64,000 nucleotides of DNA from Girardinichthys multiradiatus (Eukaryota > Chordata > Actinopteri > Cyprinodontiformes > Goodeidae). The stretch's first letter is position 1, and every line of letters starts with the position of its first letter. Below, in pieces: positions 1 to 13,389 of this stretch. The stretch lies in assembly GCF_021462225.1 (NCBI RefSeq), contig NC_061813.1, positions 22,096,442 through 22,160,441 on the forward strand. Reading direction: 5' to 3'. Both the position numbers and the translations under genes were made by a program. The notes under the pieces are model-generated. The model saw only the letters and a program-made list of their open reading frames with translations, had not been told where the DNA came from and ran no database searches.

Positions 1-3000
1 ATTGTTAGTATTTCCCACAGATAATTCATGATTTTTTTTTCTAATTTGGCAATTTGAGTGTTTTTTTTTATTATTATTTTTTTCTCTCCATAATTCACAT
101 CAATTGCAAAGAAAAATGAATGATTTAGGCACATGAACGCCAAATGGTTTGGTTATGGGTACATAAGATACAGTTACCTATTCAACACACAAAACACACG
201 GATACCTGGTGTTTGCAGTCAACCCTGGAGTTCAGGGACTAGAGCATCCAATGAGTGGGGAAGCTGGAAACAAACTCCTAGCCTCCCAGCTGCTTACTTT
301 ACCCAACTGCCCCTGGGGATTCTCATTACCTCCACCTTGTGGTCGCAACTGTGCATTACGGGCAGGTTGCAACAAAAAAATAGGGTATAATGATGAAAAG
401 ATGTTTTGTTTTAGGATTGGAAGTTGTATACCTTAATGAACCCTACAATTATGTGCCCATATCTGGCAGCTCATTTCTAGCAGCATTTTAAGAGCTACAA
501 TAAGCTAGTCAAACAGCTAAAGCCAATTTAAATTTTTAGTCCTTGAGGAGGAGATTTTAGCAATATATGAGAAGTCTAAGAATCTCAATTCTTAATTTTT
601 TTCACAAATAGAGTAAAAGTTTCACCGATTACAGTGTGCTTTAAAGAATTTCTTAAATTGCTTTGCCAATATTTGTGCAGTGCTTACAAATTGTCAGTTT
701 GCTGTTTGTCACTCTTTTACAGTTACCAGAAATGCTATTTTTGTGTTGTCCTATTTTGGTTAGGGCCTTGTTCTTTTACTTAACATGTTGTCTAGTACAT
801 TTGCCTCATAGTTGCATGGTAGAATCCCTGGAAATTAAAATCCTTAACTATAACTTGGATGAGGCACAGTGTGTACATGTGTGAACTGTGATATGTTAAT
901 GAAAAGATCTATCCCATACCTGCATAATATCAGATGGCACATCAGACAGAAAGCATGCCCAGGGAAACAGGCGTACTTTGTAACCTACATCTCCAATTGG
1001 GCCAATCCCACTCTAGGAAATGGCAAATCTACCTATCAGTGCTTTTCTACATCCAACATTTCCTCGGTTCTCTTCCTGCATTAACATATTACATGTCCTC
1101 TGAGGTCTTCTGAACACAAGTGGTCTTCGTTTTTGTTTTTGTCTTAGCTTCCTCTCTCTCCTAAGTTATTTTTGTACTGCTCTTTGTTACTTTAGGCTTT
1201 ACATTTCTTAAGGACTTAATCTGGACACAGCGTACTCTCTTTGGTTCACTCAGGAATTCCTTGGATATGGTTTTTCTTTTTCATCCTAATATCACAGCTG
1301 CCCCCAGATAAAAAGTAGCAGCCAAAGCCAAACAGGCAAAGACTTCAAAAGAACTAGCTTTTATTGCATGACTTTTTTCATTTTATACCAACACACATCT
1401 GTGTAGCTCACAAAATCAAATAACTTTGCTGTTATAGAACATAAATCTCCATCGGTGACATAGCAGAGGAAAGGATACCATGTTCTAATTGTTGTAAAGC
1501 CACGTTTTATTGAATGAGGGTGGAGGGAGATATGGCTCCAACATAAACACATGCTTATCTGATTTGTGTGGACTAGACTCTGTGATACAGAAGTCCACTT
1601 TCCCCTTTCAGCTCATCTCTTCTGGGTAAAGTTTCAACATTTTGCATCCCCACATGTGCTCCTTAAATCATCCCCCTTAATAACGTGTGTATAAAACTAA
1701 GTCTGAAACATGATTATATCAGCATAAGTGCATCACGCAATCTTGCCTTACAATGTCCATGGCAAACTCTAACAAAAGCTCTTTTTAGTGCCTCAAACCT
1801 GTTTTGACCTATACTTATACACTTAATTGAATGCAGTTCTATGGTGTTAAGCACTTATCTTGCTCCTTTACTCAAAACAGTTCATGTGAACAGTTGGATA
1901 GCTCCAAAACCTCCACACATGTTGGCACTATATACATACTAGTGGGGTAAACAGAAAGATTCATATGAGAGCGCACAGGACTCAAAAGGTGCGGTCAAAG
2001 ATCCCTCTCCAGCGTTTTTCTTATAAGAGAAACCTATGTGTTATCCTATTAGCTTGTGCCAATATCGGTTAATGTGAGGAAAATATATTTATTAATGTGT
2101 TGTTTTTTTTTTGTCTTGACTGAATAAATGGACTTGAGTTAAAGGTTGAATGTTTGAAAATTGTTCAGTGTGAAATTATGCAACTGCTTCTGCTTTATAC
2201 TTTATACACGTCTATTCCAGGGGTTCCTGTACATGTAGAGTGAAGGCTTTATGTTTCTGTTTGTTGATGGTCGTTCTGGTTGCCCTGTTTTTATGGGTAG
2301 TAAACAGCGCTGCCTCGTTACAAACATAACATTGGCAACCATTGTTGCTGCAGATCATCATGGGGTAATGCATGAGAGACAAGCTGTCCTACTTTCCACT
2401 GGTATTGTCCATCAACTTCACAGAATAGGACAGATTTTATTAAAATCCTTTGTTGTTCCATTGGCCCTTCAGGTATAAACCAGGCCAGATGTATTAAAGG
2501 CTGTTCTATCTCTTGGATCTTTAAGAAGAAAGGGCTTAACTGGCCCAGTTCTATAAATGGGCTTCTTCGTGTGCCGTTATTTATAGTCCAGAGATACACC
2601 TATGTGTTTATGAATTAACCCAAGATCCTGTAACAGCAGAACAGTTGATCTTTTCTTTATTTAAGAGCTTTTTGAATTCAGTTCACATCACAATCACCAG
2701 TCACTCTGCTTTGGTCATATGCGTCACTCTGCAGATGTGACGAGAAATAGAGAAATATCACAAATCTCTTTCACATTTATACTTTGTTTACTTTGGTTTG
2801 GATCAAACTCACAGTAAGCTTTCTGTTGGAATACACACCTGGCTTTTTTAGTACCCTTCATGTGGAATTATAATGAATCTATTTAAGCCATGCTGTAGTT
2901 TTGCATGGTTTCCGAGTCCTTAAAGAGTTCAAGAGGAAACAGTGGAATACCTCCTAATACACTTTTAGCAATGATTGATGCTTTATTCCTCTGAATCGAG

Positions 3001-3239
3001 AAAGACAAACAACTGGGCTCAAAAACCAATATTTTTTAAATTATCTCTGTCGAGGTGCCAGTGTAGCATTCCCATGAAAGAATTATAGATGAGGTAATAA
3101 ATAAATGAACTGAAGCAACTGAGCTAAAACATGACCTCACCCAATACACTTTGTTGCAAATGTATCAAAGCACCTGGAACGTTTTCACATTTGATATTTG
3201 ATACAAAGAGAAAGTAGCACGAAATTGTAAAATGGAAGG

Positions 3240-3480
3240 AAAATGAGACATGGGGAGCATGGCACAACCGCACACTTACCAAGACAAGGCCTTGTTCCTA
3301 AACTGACATCAGAGAAATGTCCAAGAGGCTCATGGTAACTCTGGAGGAGCTACAGCTCCGGTAGAAATTTTTTTACACAAGACAACAGTTAACGCCACAA
3401 ATCTGGCCTTTATGGAAGAGTAGTACCAAGAAAGCTGCTGTTACAAGATAGGGTAAAGCATTCATGTTTGCAGTTTCCCA
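3240..3480 (+). mobile_element. Tc1/mariner transposase remnant
   Basis: The DNA reads like decayed Tc1 transposase coding sequence: a stretch about holding to 'aaactgac', then 'ccaagaggctcatggtaact', an 'aggagctacag' block and 'aaatctggcctttatggaag'. This order is typical of the helix-turn-helix and linker part of fish Tc1 transposase genes. The frame is broken and neither terminal inverted repeat was identified. The same motif order recurs in the remnant at 13390-13970. The family call is from remembered motif order, not from a search. Confidence 0.6.
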
Positions 3481-6400
3481 CAAACCATGTAGCAAACTCA
3501 GGAAATGTAGAAGAAGGTCAGATGAGAGATAAATTGAGCTTTTGGTCTGCATAGAAAATGTTTCTTGTTTATTTCTCTCATGTTCTTTGTCTGGGATATA
3601 ATATTATGGAAACCAGTTTTTTGGAAATATCCTTGAATTGGCTTTTACAGGAGCAAACTTAAAAGAGCAACACAGAGATAAACATAGCATAGAGTTAAAT
3701 TTATCCATGGCTTGTTAGGAACTAGTCTTTCCATCTTAATGTGGCTACAAATGTAATATACTTAATGTGGACTGAAGGCTTCTTTTTTCCAGCTTTTCCT
3801 CTTATTTTGCTAACTGTCAGCACTTAAAGACCACAAGGATTAAGACTCAGTATTTGCTTTGTCCAGGAACAACATCTGTTGTCAGTAGAACCTGTAACTT
3901 GACTTTGACAGTGTAAAATATCAGGGGTCTTCAGTGCAGAGGCACCATCATATCACACCGAAGGACTGTGACAAAGTGCGCTCTCAGAATGTTTGCTATG
4001 GTTAGATCAAATGAAGGAATAGCAGCTGCTTAATAGCAAGTTAACACATTCGATGAGCCTTTCAGCAAGTGGTTTATCATTTTTAGTGACTGGATGTTAT
4101 ACATCAGAGTTCTTTTTTTTGTTTTCAGTGTTTGTGTTTCAGACCCCTATTTAACCTTGGTTTTAACTGAAAAACTGGACTGCCCTGCCACAGCTGGCTT
4201 CCGTGAAATAATCGGTACAGTGAACAAAACAGATCAAGATACAGATGAACAGATACAAGAGGTCTTTGACTTTCTCTTTGGATACGTACATTTTCAGGCA
4301 CCTCTTAGGGTTGGGCAGTAATGCTAGGTTTACCAACAAAGACAAATGCAGTTTTCAAAAACTTTGCGGCAAATTATATGTTTACCAAGCAAATGGTTGT
4401 GCTTGGCAGTGTTTATATTATTATGTCCTTTTATGTCCTTGAAAACTTAGTAGCTCTGATTTGTATTTGTTGTACAATAACACTACATGTTATCACTATT
4501 ACAAACGATGTTCCAAACACCATAGTAGCCAGTTTTAGTGAATGCGACTGACATGTCATCTCAGCCAGAGTTTCTTCAGGCAGCCCTAATATGCAGCTGG
4601 AACAGCACATGGGAGAAGTCTCTCATTGCTTTAAGCTTTTGTTTGAACGACAACATGTCTTAATCCACAGACAAATCCCTTTGCAGAGCAGTTTGTTGAA
4701 GTGCCAGGCTAGCGTTGTCAATTTGCTCCCTGTTTTGATATGACTTGTTGATAACTGGTGTCAGTTAATGGTGATTAGACAAAATTATTTTTGGAAAAAG
4801 TAGTTTTTCTGCTTCATAACATTTTCCTCTGAATAACGTAAAATTCAATGGCCAGTGTTTCTCCCTACAATAACAGCATGGAGCGGGACTCATGACAGAC
4901 ACAGAGGAAACTGAAGCGTCCAATACAGTCTCTCTTTCACTCTCTATCACTTGTCAGAGCCATAAAAACTGCCCGATTGATTGGAGCGTCTTTTCTTGCT
5001 TATAATTGTTAAATACGTAAGGAAATTTCCTTTTGTGGGCTGAAACAGAATGTGTAGATTTGTTTTACATATTTAGTTTCATTTTACTCTACTAAATGAT
5101 CATAATATTTACGTTCTTCACGTTTCTTCAGAGTGGTCTAGAGGTTTCAAGAATACATACAGGATCCATTAACAACCCCCCTCACCCCCACCAACACTTT
5201 TGATGTTTTGAGCCCTGTGTTTACTTGACTACGTGGGCTGTTTTTTCCCACCGGCATGTATTTTCTACATGAGCGATCGCGTGAGGAAAAGCGAGCCATC
5301 CATGATGGATAAAAGGAATGAAGTATGGAAGCTGGGAGGAAGAGAAAACAAGTAACGTTCTGGCAGGAGATTGGAGGAAAGTGCAGCTGGTGGATGAGTG
5401 AGGCTGTCCAAGTTTTTGTGTATATTATTTTTTTCCTGCAGATCTCGGTCACCCGTTAGCTCCCCCATGCAGGCCCTTTCCCTTTTATAAAGTTTTCTGT
5501 CCCAGTGTGCGGTACTTATTTTTGCAATGCGTGGCCAGTAGATGTTTTGGTGTCCAAGCTCAGAGATGCTGGGAGAGAAAATGGCCACTACATGTCTGTA
5601 CTCATGTGCTGCTATTTGGCTGTGTGCGGTTGGCTCATTTTCCCTTCCCATGTGTTGCTTTTCACCATGTTGAATCCCACACTAAAACACCTCACAGTCC
5701 AGTTACATCCAAGTAAATTACACATGACTCTTTAATTTCTATTACTGTTGCTCTGAAAGAAACTTTTAAACTTGAAGGATTTAGGTCAGAATTACATTTC
5801 TAATTGTTATACCTCTTTTGGCTTATTATTTATTAAAATTGTTTACTTGAAGTGACATGGAACATGAAAAGTCTTGTTAATAAAGCCTTAACATGTCTAA
5901 TAAAGTATTCACGTTTCTTATCAAATGTGTTAGGTTTATTTTAGCCTTAGACTGTATGATCTTTACTAATTTTGAATATGTAGGAACTTAGTAAAGAATA
6001 TTTCTGCATGTTAAGAATAGTTCACATTTTAATAATACAGGTGGTGACCTGGTGCATTTTGTGGAAAAAGTCAGTGGAAGAAGGGAAAATTGTCTATAGA
6101 GGAATGTGCATGTCCTGCAAAAACCTCTTTTAGGCTGCGGCATTCTGATTGATTGGGTTCAAGGGGCCCAGGATTTGCCAGGAAAACATTCCCCACAGCC
6201 TAACACCCACGACCACCACCCTGAAGTGTTGAAGGAATGCAGGTGGGGTCTATTGTTTCATGGCTTAGATGCCAAATATTAATATCTTGTGCAACCCGTA
6301 CCAAAATCTTGATTCAAGCAACAAAGCAAAGGTGTTCCTATCTATATCTGTGCAAGATTAAGAAAATCTACAGTGTTAAGGCACATGATAATAATTTCAT

Positions 6401-8583
6401 ACATCCAAGCTCGTCCACTTGCAAATATGAAATACTATTTCTATAAAGACTAATATACTGCAAAAGATTTGCAGATTTGATTTTTTTTCTCAGTTTTGCA
6501 ACCTATCTAAATATGTGGTTTGCTAAATTTTAGCAGTTCAACCAATAAAAGATACATTTGAATGGAATATTTCTTTGACTCATTATTTTTGCAAATCTTT
6601 AAAAAATCTGTTTCTGGTGTCTGTATATATATTAAAAAATGGAGCACCCACTATTATTCTAAATGTAAAGAAACAGTCTAAGGAAAGTTCAGTAATAGGA
6701 TTTGAACTTAGTATACCTAATTTTATCAGTATTACAAAGCTGTGTTTAAAATAATATCGAGCATGCTTTGTGGGGTGTTTTTTCTTTAAGAGCACCTGAC
6801 GTTTACAACTGATGAATAGCCTTCTCTGCTTCAACACAGGGTTAATTGAGTTTAAGAAAGTTGCTGAAATGTTCTAACAACAGTTCACTTAAAACACACA
6901 AATCTTTTTTGTTTGTTTCCTAGAGAAAGCTGTAAAAACCCCACAGTAAGCATGCATCTTGCTTCTGCTGAGGATCTTTGCAAAGGGATGAGTTGGCAAA
7001 AACACCACACAAAAGCTGGCTCGCCTTCTCTCTTTGGTGATATGACATATTGATATATCAGCTCATAAGTTCTGTTGACGTTAGGATTTAATAATGTTTG
7101 AACAAAACTTGCATATAGAGTTGTTTTCCTGGTTCATAAAGAAAAGTATTTAAACATTCCAAGTGTTGGCTAGTGTTAAAGCGTTCTGCTACCCTGAGCT
7201 CGGGTGTCTCCCACACAATTGTTGTTTTGAAGCAGAGATGAGCTTTCTGTTTGTCGTTTCTGCCACTCAGTAGCCTCTTTCACAAAACATTTCTGTCATA
7301 AACCCTGTGAAGAAAAGCTCTCGGCTCTCTCTGACCATTCACAAATCACTAGTGGAGAGCGATACTGCACACAGGTGTGAGCGTACAAAAAATACATAGC
7401 CGACAGCAGAAACACTGGAGGTGTGATGCTGCATTAACATCACCACCATAATTAGGTAAGTCTCTCTATGTTGTTCTTTTAAAAAAAATAATGGTGGACG
7501 AACTCGATGTAATGATGCCGCTGTAGCCAAGCAAAAGGTTCAAATTAAAATTATGAATCTAACCTTCTTAATCTCCTCATCGAAAATGACTTCAGTAATG
7601 TTTACGCTTGTAAATTCTGCTGCTGGCTGGTCAAAACCAGCACTATTTCTTTCTCTTAACCTGTGAAGCCGACTCGCCCCTAAACAAGTCAGCCAATGCA
7701 TGCTTGTGACTAGGGGTCCTATCACAAACACATGGAGATGGCTAAAAGGTGCCTAAATCCCACCTTGAAGTGTTTTGTCAAAAAGGCGACTCACTGTGGT
7801 CAGCAGCAACATGCAGTCAGTCAAAATGTTGGGCTAATCGCTTCATCTTGTGACATAATAAATAAATACTCCAAATATTGTAAAATAATCCCACTGTCAA
7901 GAAAAATGAATTACAGCTAAGTTGTTTAGTTCAAGAAGAGCTTTTATTTTTTTCTGCACAGGGATTTAGAAGGGAAGGTTTCATGCCACTGAAATAAATG
8001 GTTTCCAGCTGAAATGTCATTCATAGCAGTGATTGCAACAACAAAACTTGTATTTCCCAGTAGGGCTGTGTGTGGGCCTTAGAGATGTGTCTGTGTATGT
8101 TCACACATGGCTCTTTTAGTGATTAAAATGAAACGGTAACCTTCGCTACCAAGGCCCACATGAAAGGCAAGCTGTAGGGAAGGTTTGGCCTTCCCTTAAG
8201 CTAGCTTGCTTACTTACTCACAGCTTAATTACTTCTAAATGATGATGGTTTATCATTTGATGGAGTTCGGGTATCATTTCGTCTTTGACTCAAAGCTGAC
8301 TAAAACTGAAAGGCGCTTTAAACAGATGCAGTTCTGTGTCTGTATAAACATTTTTCCTTTCGCTGTGAGCCGTCTCCATATTCTAGCAGCAGGTGTCCTG
8401 ATCTAATTTCATTAGCGTTTTAGGACCTCTAACAAAAATAATAATGATCACGCAGAACAGGCAGACGTGGTCACAGAACACTAATGAGGTTTTTTCCTGT
8501 GTTTTCGGTCTACGTGATTTTGATGTGTGCATGTGTGCTGGCCTACACTCTTGGCTTACTTGCTTGTGTGTAAGCTACTACTT

Positions 8584-8880
8584 TCCCACGTTGTGGAGTC
8601 GGGTCTCCCACGGGTCCCCCTCCCGCTCTCTCGTCTCTCATTCGTTTCTTCCCTTTTCTCCTTCGTGTCCTTCTCCGTCATTCTTATGCCTCTCTCCTCT
8701 CTTCCTCTCTGCACCTGTACTCGGCGCCGCAGCCCCAGCTGCTCCCATCTCAGCTCAGAGCAGTTCGCCGGAGCCAGTGTTGCACTTGGCATGTCCTCTG
8801 AGAACCTGGGGCCACGCTTGACGTGCGAGGCCCAGGCAGGCCCCCACCCAGGGAAGACTCCTGTGGCCATGAGTTAAGAG
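8584..8880. other. GC- and pyrimidine-rich patch in intron
   Basis: Within strongly AT-rich intron this block is clearly richer in C and G. It begins with a CT-rich run (8600-8720) and continues with a G/C-rich part containing several CpG. Overlapping open frames of about 100 codons occur on both strands, as expected by chance in GC-rich DNA. A short frame starting with ATG at 8789 runs 29 codons to TAA. There is no protein motif, and no convincing donor site was identified. It could be an alternative promoter or first exon of stau2, but nothing seen proves this. Confidence 0.3.
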
Positions 8881-9189
8881 CAGACGCATGAGATGAGGGC
8901 TGTGGCCTGGAGAAGGGCCGGCTAGAATTATAGGAGTATTATGCTGATTACTTTTATTTTCAGCTTGGTTAAATCAGACTTTAAGTAAAGACATTAGGAG
9001 GAAGAGAGGATGTGTAGAAAATAACGCAAATTTAGAGCTGATTTTAGATATGAATGCTGATAATCAGCCACAAATTGTCATATAATATAAATATTCATAT
9101 TTATTCAATAGACATATGTACTACTTTTAGTAATGCTTGCAAACTTAGTAAAGCATTAATTATAACATCGAGAAGTGAACTATCTCACT

Positions 9190-11420
9190 ATGTTTTGAAC
9201 AGATGATAAATGTAAATGATAAATCATCTTTAAACTCCAGGGTTAATTGTGGAGTACCACAGGGTTCAGTACTTGGGCAAATTCTCTTCATTATATATAT
9301 GCTTCCAATAGGTCAAATTATCAGACAGCATAGGATACATTTTCACTGTTACACCGATGATACTCAGCTTTACTTATCCATAAATCCTGATGAGCCCAAC
9401 CAGTTAGATAGACTACAAGCATGTCTTGAAGATATAAAAACTTGGATGACTTTAAATTTTCTGCTTCTAAATTCAGACAAGACAGAAGTTGTCGTCTTTG
9501 GACCAGAGTCTTTAAAAAAGAAACTGCTTAGTCAATCGCTTAACCTGGATGGCACTAAATTGACCTCCGGTAATAAAGTAAAAAACCTTGGTGTTATTTT
9601 TGACCAGGACATGTCATTTAAATCCCATATTAAACAGGTTTCTTGGATTTCCTTCTTTCACCTCCGGAACATTGCCAAAATTAGAAATATCCTGTCCAGG
9701 AGTGACGCTGAAAAACTAGTCCATGCATTTGTTACTTCAAGGCTGGACTATTGTAATTCTTTACTATCAGGATGTCCACAAAATGCAGTTAAAAGCCTTC
9801 AGCTGATTCAAAATACTGCAGCAAGAGTTCTGATGAAAATTAAAAAGAGAGATCATATTTCTCCTATTTTAGCTTCCCTTCATTGGCTCCCTGTTAAATC
9901 CAGAATAGAATTTAAAATTATCCTCCTCATATATAAAGCTCTTAATGATGTAGCTCCATCATAGATCAGAGATCTGATTGGTCCATACGTTCCTAACAGA
10001 GCACTTCGTTCTCAGACTGCAGGTTTACTGGTGGTTCCTAGAGTCTCTAGAAGTAGAATGGGAGGCAGATCCTTTAGTTATCGAGCTCCTCTCCTGTGGA
10101 ACCAGCTCCCGGTTTTGGTCCGTGAGGCAGACACCCTGTCTACTTTTAAGGCTAGGCTTAAAACATTCCTTTTTGATAAAGCTTATAGTTAGAGTGGCTT
10201 AGGTTATCCTGAGCTATCTTCCTTATTTTTTACCTCCATCTTCCTCCCTCCCTGTTGGATGGAGTAAGGGGGAGTCAGGTTTAGCCTAAACCGGCTCAGT
10301 TATGGTTGAGGTGCAAACACACCCTCCATTTCTGCTACCTGTATGACTCCTTCTATTTCCAATGGTTGTGATCAGTCTGACAGAGGGAGGTATCCCTATC
10401 CTTGTGGTTTTTAGTATAACAATGACCATCAGTGGGACCCTTTGTGGGGTTCCTTGAGACGACATTGTTGTAAATAAGTGTCGTTTAACTAAATAATCTG
10501 AACTGAAACTATCTGTGTAGTTATGCTGCTATAGGCTTAGGCTGCTGGAGGACATAACGACCACTATCACCCCCTTCGCTACATTCTCACACTACTCTCC
10601 AATTTTGCATTATTTGCAGTTATTTCAGCTTTTAACTTTATGTTCTCTCTTTTCTCTTCCTAGAAGCTACACCTGGCCTGACTCTGTGTCTACCTGTGAC
10701 ACCTTTCTGGAGAGGGGAATCGTCCGAGCTTCTGCTGGCAACAACTTAATGCTCACCCTCTACTGATGATCCACATAGCCCTGTCTTTTAGTGTTTAACC
10801 CTTTTTCTCTCCTAGACATGGAAATTGACTGAGCTTTTACTGTGACTAACTCTATGTGCTCTCTTTCAGACTCTGACCTTGAAAACTGGCTCAGAGTTTA
10901 TCTGTTCTTTCTTTCTAGGTGAAACGACTAAAGGAGCTACATCCATTAACATTTACTTTTCCTTCCCATAGAAAGTACTCCTGAATCAGTGCTTCTTTGT
11001 TCTCTTTGTGTCTCTGCTCTGTTCTCTCAAACCCCGAGTCGGTCGTGGCAGATGGCCGCTCACACTGAGCCTGGTTCTGCTGGAGGTTTCTTCCTGTTAA
11101 AAGGAAGTTTTTCCTCTCCACTGTCGCTACATGCATGCTCAGTATGAGGGATTGCTGCAAAGTCAACGCCAGTGACTGTCCACTGTCTCTACATGCTCAT
11201 CCAGGAGGAGTGAATGCTGCAAGTCACTGACTCGATGCAATTTGCTGGGTTTCCTTAGACAGAAAAACTTTTTATCCAATTTGAATAAATAACTGAATCT
11301 GACTGTACTGTTCAATGGTTAGGATTAATTGGAATATATGTACCTGACTGTTGTGAAGTGCCTTGAGACAATGTGTTGTGAATTGGCGCTATATAAATAA
11401 ACTGAATTGAATTGAATTGA
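9190..11420 (+). mobile_element. LINE retrotransposon, 5'-truncated copy with 3' UTR
   Basis: The element begins within the reverse transcriptase coding region (first recognisable residues near 9203), carries the RT C-terminus to 10192 and a long 3' UTR. It ends in the sequence ggcgctatataaataaactg followed by AATTGAATTGAATTGAA, a short tandem tail at 11401-11420. A 5' truncation with an intact 3' end and a simple-repeat tail is the usual result of target-primed reverse transcription. I place it in the CR1/L2/Rex group of fish LINEs from the RT signature and the tail; the exact clade is uncertain. It lies in the same orientation as stau2, inside an intron. Confidence 0.85.
9203..10192 (+). 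pseudogene. LINE ORF2 reverse transcriptase C-terminal part (one amber stop)
   Basis: The frame holds RT motif B as GVPQGSVLGQILF and motif C as CYTDDTQLY, where the usual alanine of the YADD box is threonine. It then has the thumb-like region and the conserved tail found in fish LINE ORF2 proteins (ending FKARLKTFLFDKAYS before TAG at 10190-10192). An in-frame TAG at 9962-9964 interrupts it after 253 codons, and the same frame continues with clear homology to the real stop. Motif A and the endonuclease domain are absent because of 5' truncation. It is a dead copy, not a host gene. Confidence 0.85.
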
Positions 11421-11689
11421 AACATTTATCATGTATTTTTAATGAATCTTACAGATTTTGGGTAATATATATACTTGTTGCCTAGAATCACAATATACAA
11501 AGTAAAATTTATTCTATCTATTATTAAATCTATTAGAGTGATAGAAAAGTATGAAAATAAAAAAGCAAAAAAAACATGATTTAGCAAAACATACCGGTAG
11601 AAACAATTTTTTTGTGATTGGAGATTATAGGTATATCAATAATTATTTGTCCAACAATTTCTATAACCTGCTCTCAGAAGTGTGTGTAC

Positions 11690-11790
11690 AGTCACCTGCC
11701 ACTTTATTAGGTACACTAGTTCAGTTAATCAGCCAATCACATGGTAGCATCTTAATGCCTTTAGGCATCTAGATGTTCAAACCAAGCACA
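11690..11790. repeat. Interspersed repeat fragment (non-autonomous DNA transposon end)
   Basis: The string gccactttattaggtacact followed by an attaatcagccaatcacat-like stretch is a familiar high-copy end sequence in fish genomes, usually from a non-autonomous DNA transposon. No matching opposite terminus was found within about 1 kb. Only family resemblance supports the call. Confidence 0.45.
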
Positions 11791-13119
11791 AACATTAACT
11801 CAGTTTCAATGTGCTATATTTAATCCAAAACTGCTTGCCAAAGTCACAAATGATGGCTTGAAACATTTTTTGGGTGGTTCCTACAAATCTTTATATGTGC
11901 CTTACCAGAACCCATCATCAAATGTAAAGCAACTTTTAATTTAATGACGGTTGTCATTGACCTTACACAGCTAAGGCCATGTGGAAATCGGAACCATACA
12001 CCATCAGATCCATCTGATTACAATGCTTTTTATTAGATCGATTGGTGTACGCTTGGTTAGCCCTCGAATGGGTTAATAAAATGTAGCATGAAGGAATGAT
12101 GACTGATGGGAAGGGTTCCCTGTTAAGATTAGATAGATTCTAGCATTTAATCTCAGCTGTTAAAAAGATTTATGTCTACTTTTAGATTGTTTTTGTACCT
12201 ATCAAAAAGGGATTTTTGGGTTATGATTATCCTAACTTAATTTTTCTTTATCTAATGAGGAGCATATGTGTGATTTGTTACAAAAGCAACCGCATAGATT
12301 TCTAGCATTCAAATCTTTTAATGCATGTCTTTACTCATGATTTCATGAACTCTGGTAAAGTGCAGCTTCACGGCAGTGCCAAGCAGGGTGTTGTAGTGGA
12401 CACTTTTATATAAACTTGTAGTGAAATGAGCTCTATCTTAAAATTTCCATTCTGTGAATAGAAACGCACTGCCAAACATCAAAATACGCAAAACAGTCTG
12501 GGAACCAGACATGAATTGAGACATATTTCCATAAATCCCAGCTTGTGTCGACCACATATGGAGTGTCTGCATGTGCTTGTGAATATAAGTGAATCTTTGC
12601 AGTGATTAAAGCAGACAGGGAGAAGGATATTAAAATCTTTGGTTTCCTCACTTATTAGTTTTCCCACTATTTTTCTTTCCTTTTCCCCAGTTCAACAGAC
12701 ATTCTTAGCTCTTCTCCTACTGACCCGGCGGGGAGGGGTATCGCGCACACAGACCTTTAAATCTGCCCGTTGACAGTTCAGTCCTACTTTGTCAAGGCCC
12801 AGTGAAAGAGCGCATAATCTATGTTTGGGGCGAGAAGAAAGCGTAGAGGATATATGTCTCTGTGCTTTGTTTTGCATCCATGAACTGAGATTCAATAGCA
12901 AGACATTACTCAGATAGCTGGACCAATAGACCATTGTGTAGTAATTGACCCTGATGAAGTGGTAGGCCTTTAAATTGGGAACGCTGTAAACTCACTGAAT
13001 TGATAGCTGTGTTGGAACTTCTTTCTTCCCTGTTTTACCTCTTACAGAGACATCCTACTAAATCTAAGATTAAAAACATAATGTTAGGCCTAATTTTATT
13101 GCTGTTCTGTGTATTTTAG

Positions 13120-13279
13120 GTACCATTATCCTGTTCCTAAGATCTTCTATGTGCAGCTCTCTGTGGGTAGTCGTGAGTTCATTGGGGAAGGACGCACCCG
13201 CCAAGCAGCGAGGCACAATGCCGCCATGAAAGCCCTACAAGCACTCCGCAACGAACCGATCCCAGAACGGCCACCGCAG
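13120..13279 (+). CDS. stau2: stau2 exon: C-terminal part of dsRBD2
   Basis: This 160-bp exon sits between acceptor tattttag and donor CAG|gtaaaa. Its first base completes an arginine codon, and 53 further codons follow. The peptide starts YHYPVPKIFYVQLSVG, continues through the EFIGEGRTRQAARHN stretch and ends NEPIPERPPQ. It covers the last two beta strands and the second helix of dsRBD2; the basic helix start TRQAARHNAA is the RNA-contacting element. PVPKIFYVQL and NEPIPER are typical of Staufen2. Staufen proteins bind structured mRNA and act in mRNA transport, localisation and decay in neurons and germ cells. The next exon joins in phase 0. Confidence 0.95.
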
Positions 13280-13389
13280 GTAAAAACAAACACATAAAAC
13301 TTACAGAAACACAGAATACCCGATGACGTTTTAGAGATATTAGTATTGTTAATGCTTGGAGATCTAGCTTCTACTACACTACTCTATCT

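Larger units (their letters stand above)
1..13119 (+). other. stau2: stau2 upstream intron, 3' part (no exon found)
   Basis: This stretch precedes the first recognisable stau2 exon and ends in a standard acceptor (tattttag) at 13119. It is AT-rich, and I found no exon matching the dsRBD1 region or the linker between dsRBD1 and dsRBD2. The short open frames here look random: no family motif and no good splice context. It holds a Tc1 scrap near 3240-3480, a GC-rich patch near 8590-8880 and a LINE 3' part at 9190-11420. In 1-3239, 3481-8580 and 11800-13119 I see nothing beyond simple AT-rich sequence. That it is one continuous intron is inferred, because the upstream exon lies outside the window or was missed. 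Confidence 0.7.

Noticed and set aside
4094..4321. 75-codon frame with a hydrophobic start, signal-peptide-like
   Set aside because: No start context, no neighbouring exon and no homology I recognise; random frames of this size are common here.
8444..8880. Overlapping frames of 104-125 codons on both strands
   Set aside because: They arise from GC-rich, stop-poor DNA; no motif in any of them.
12950..13000. CTGATGA in a second possible hammerhead core
   Set aside because: No GAAA with an intervening stem follows.
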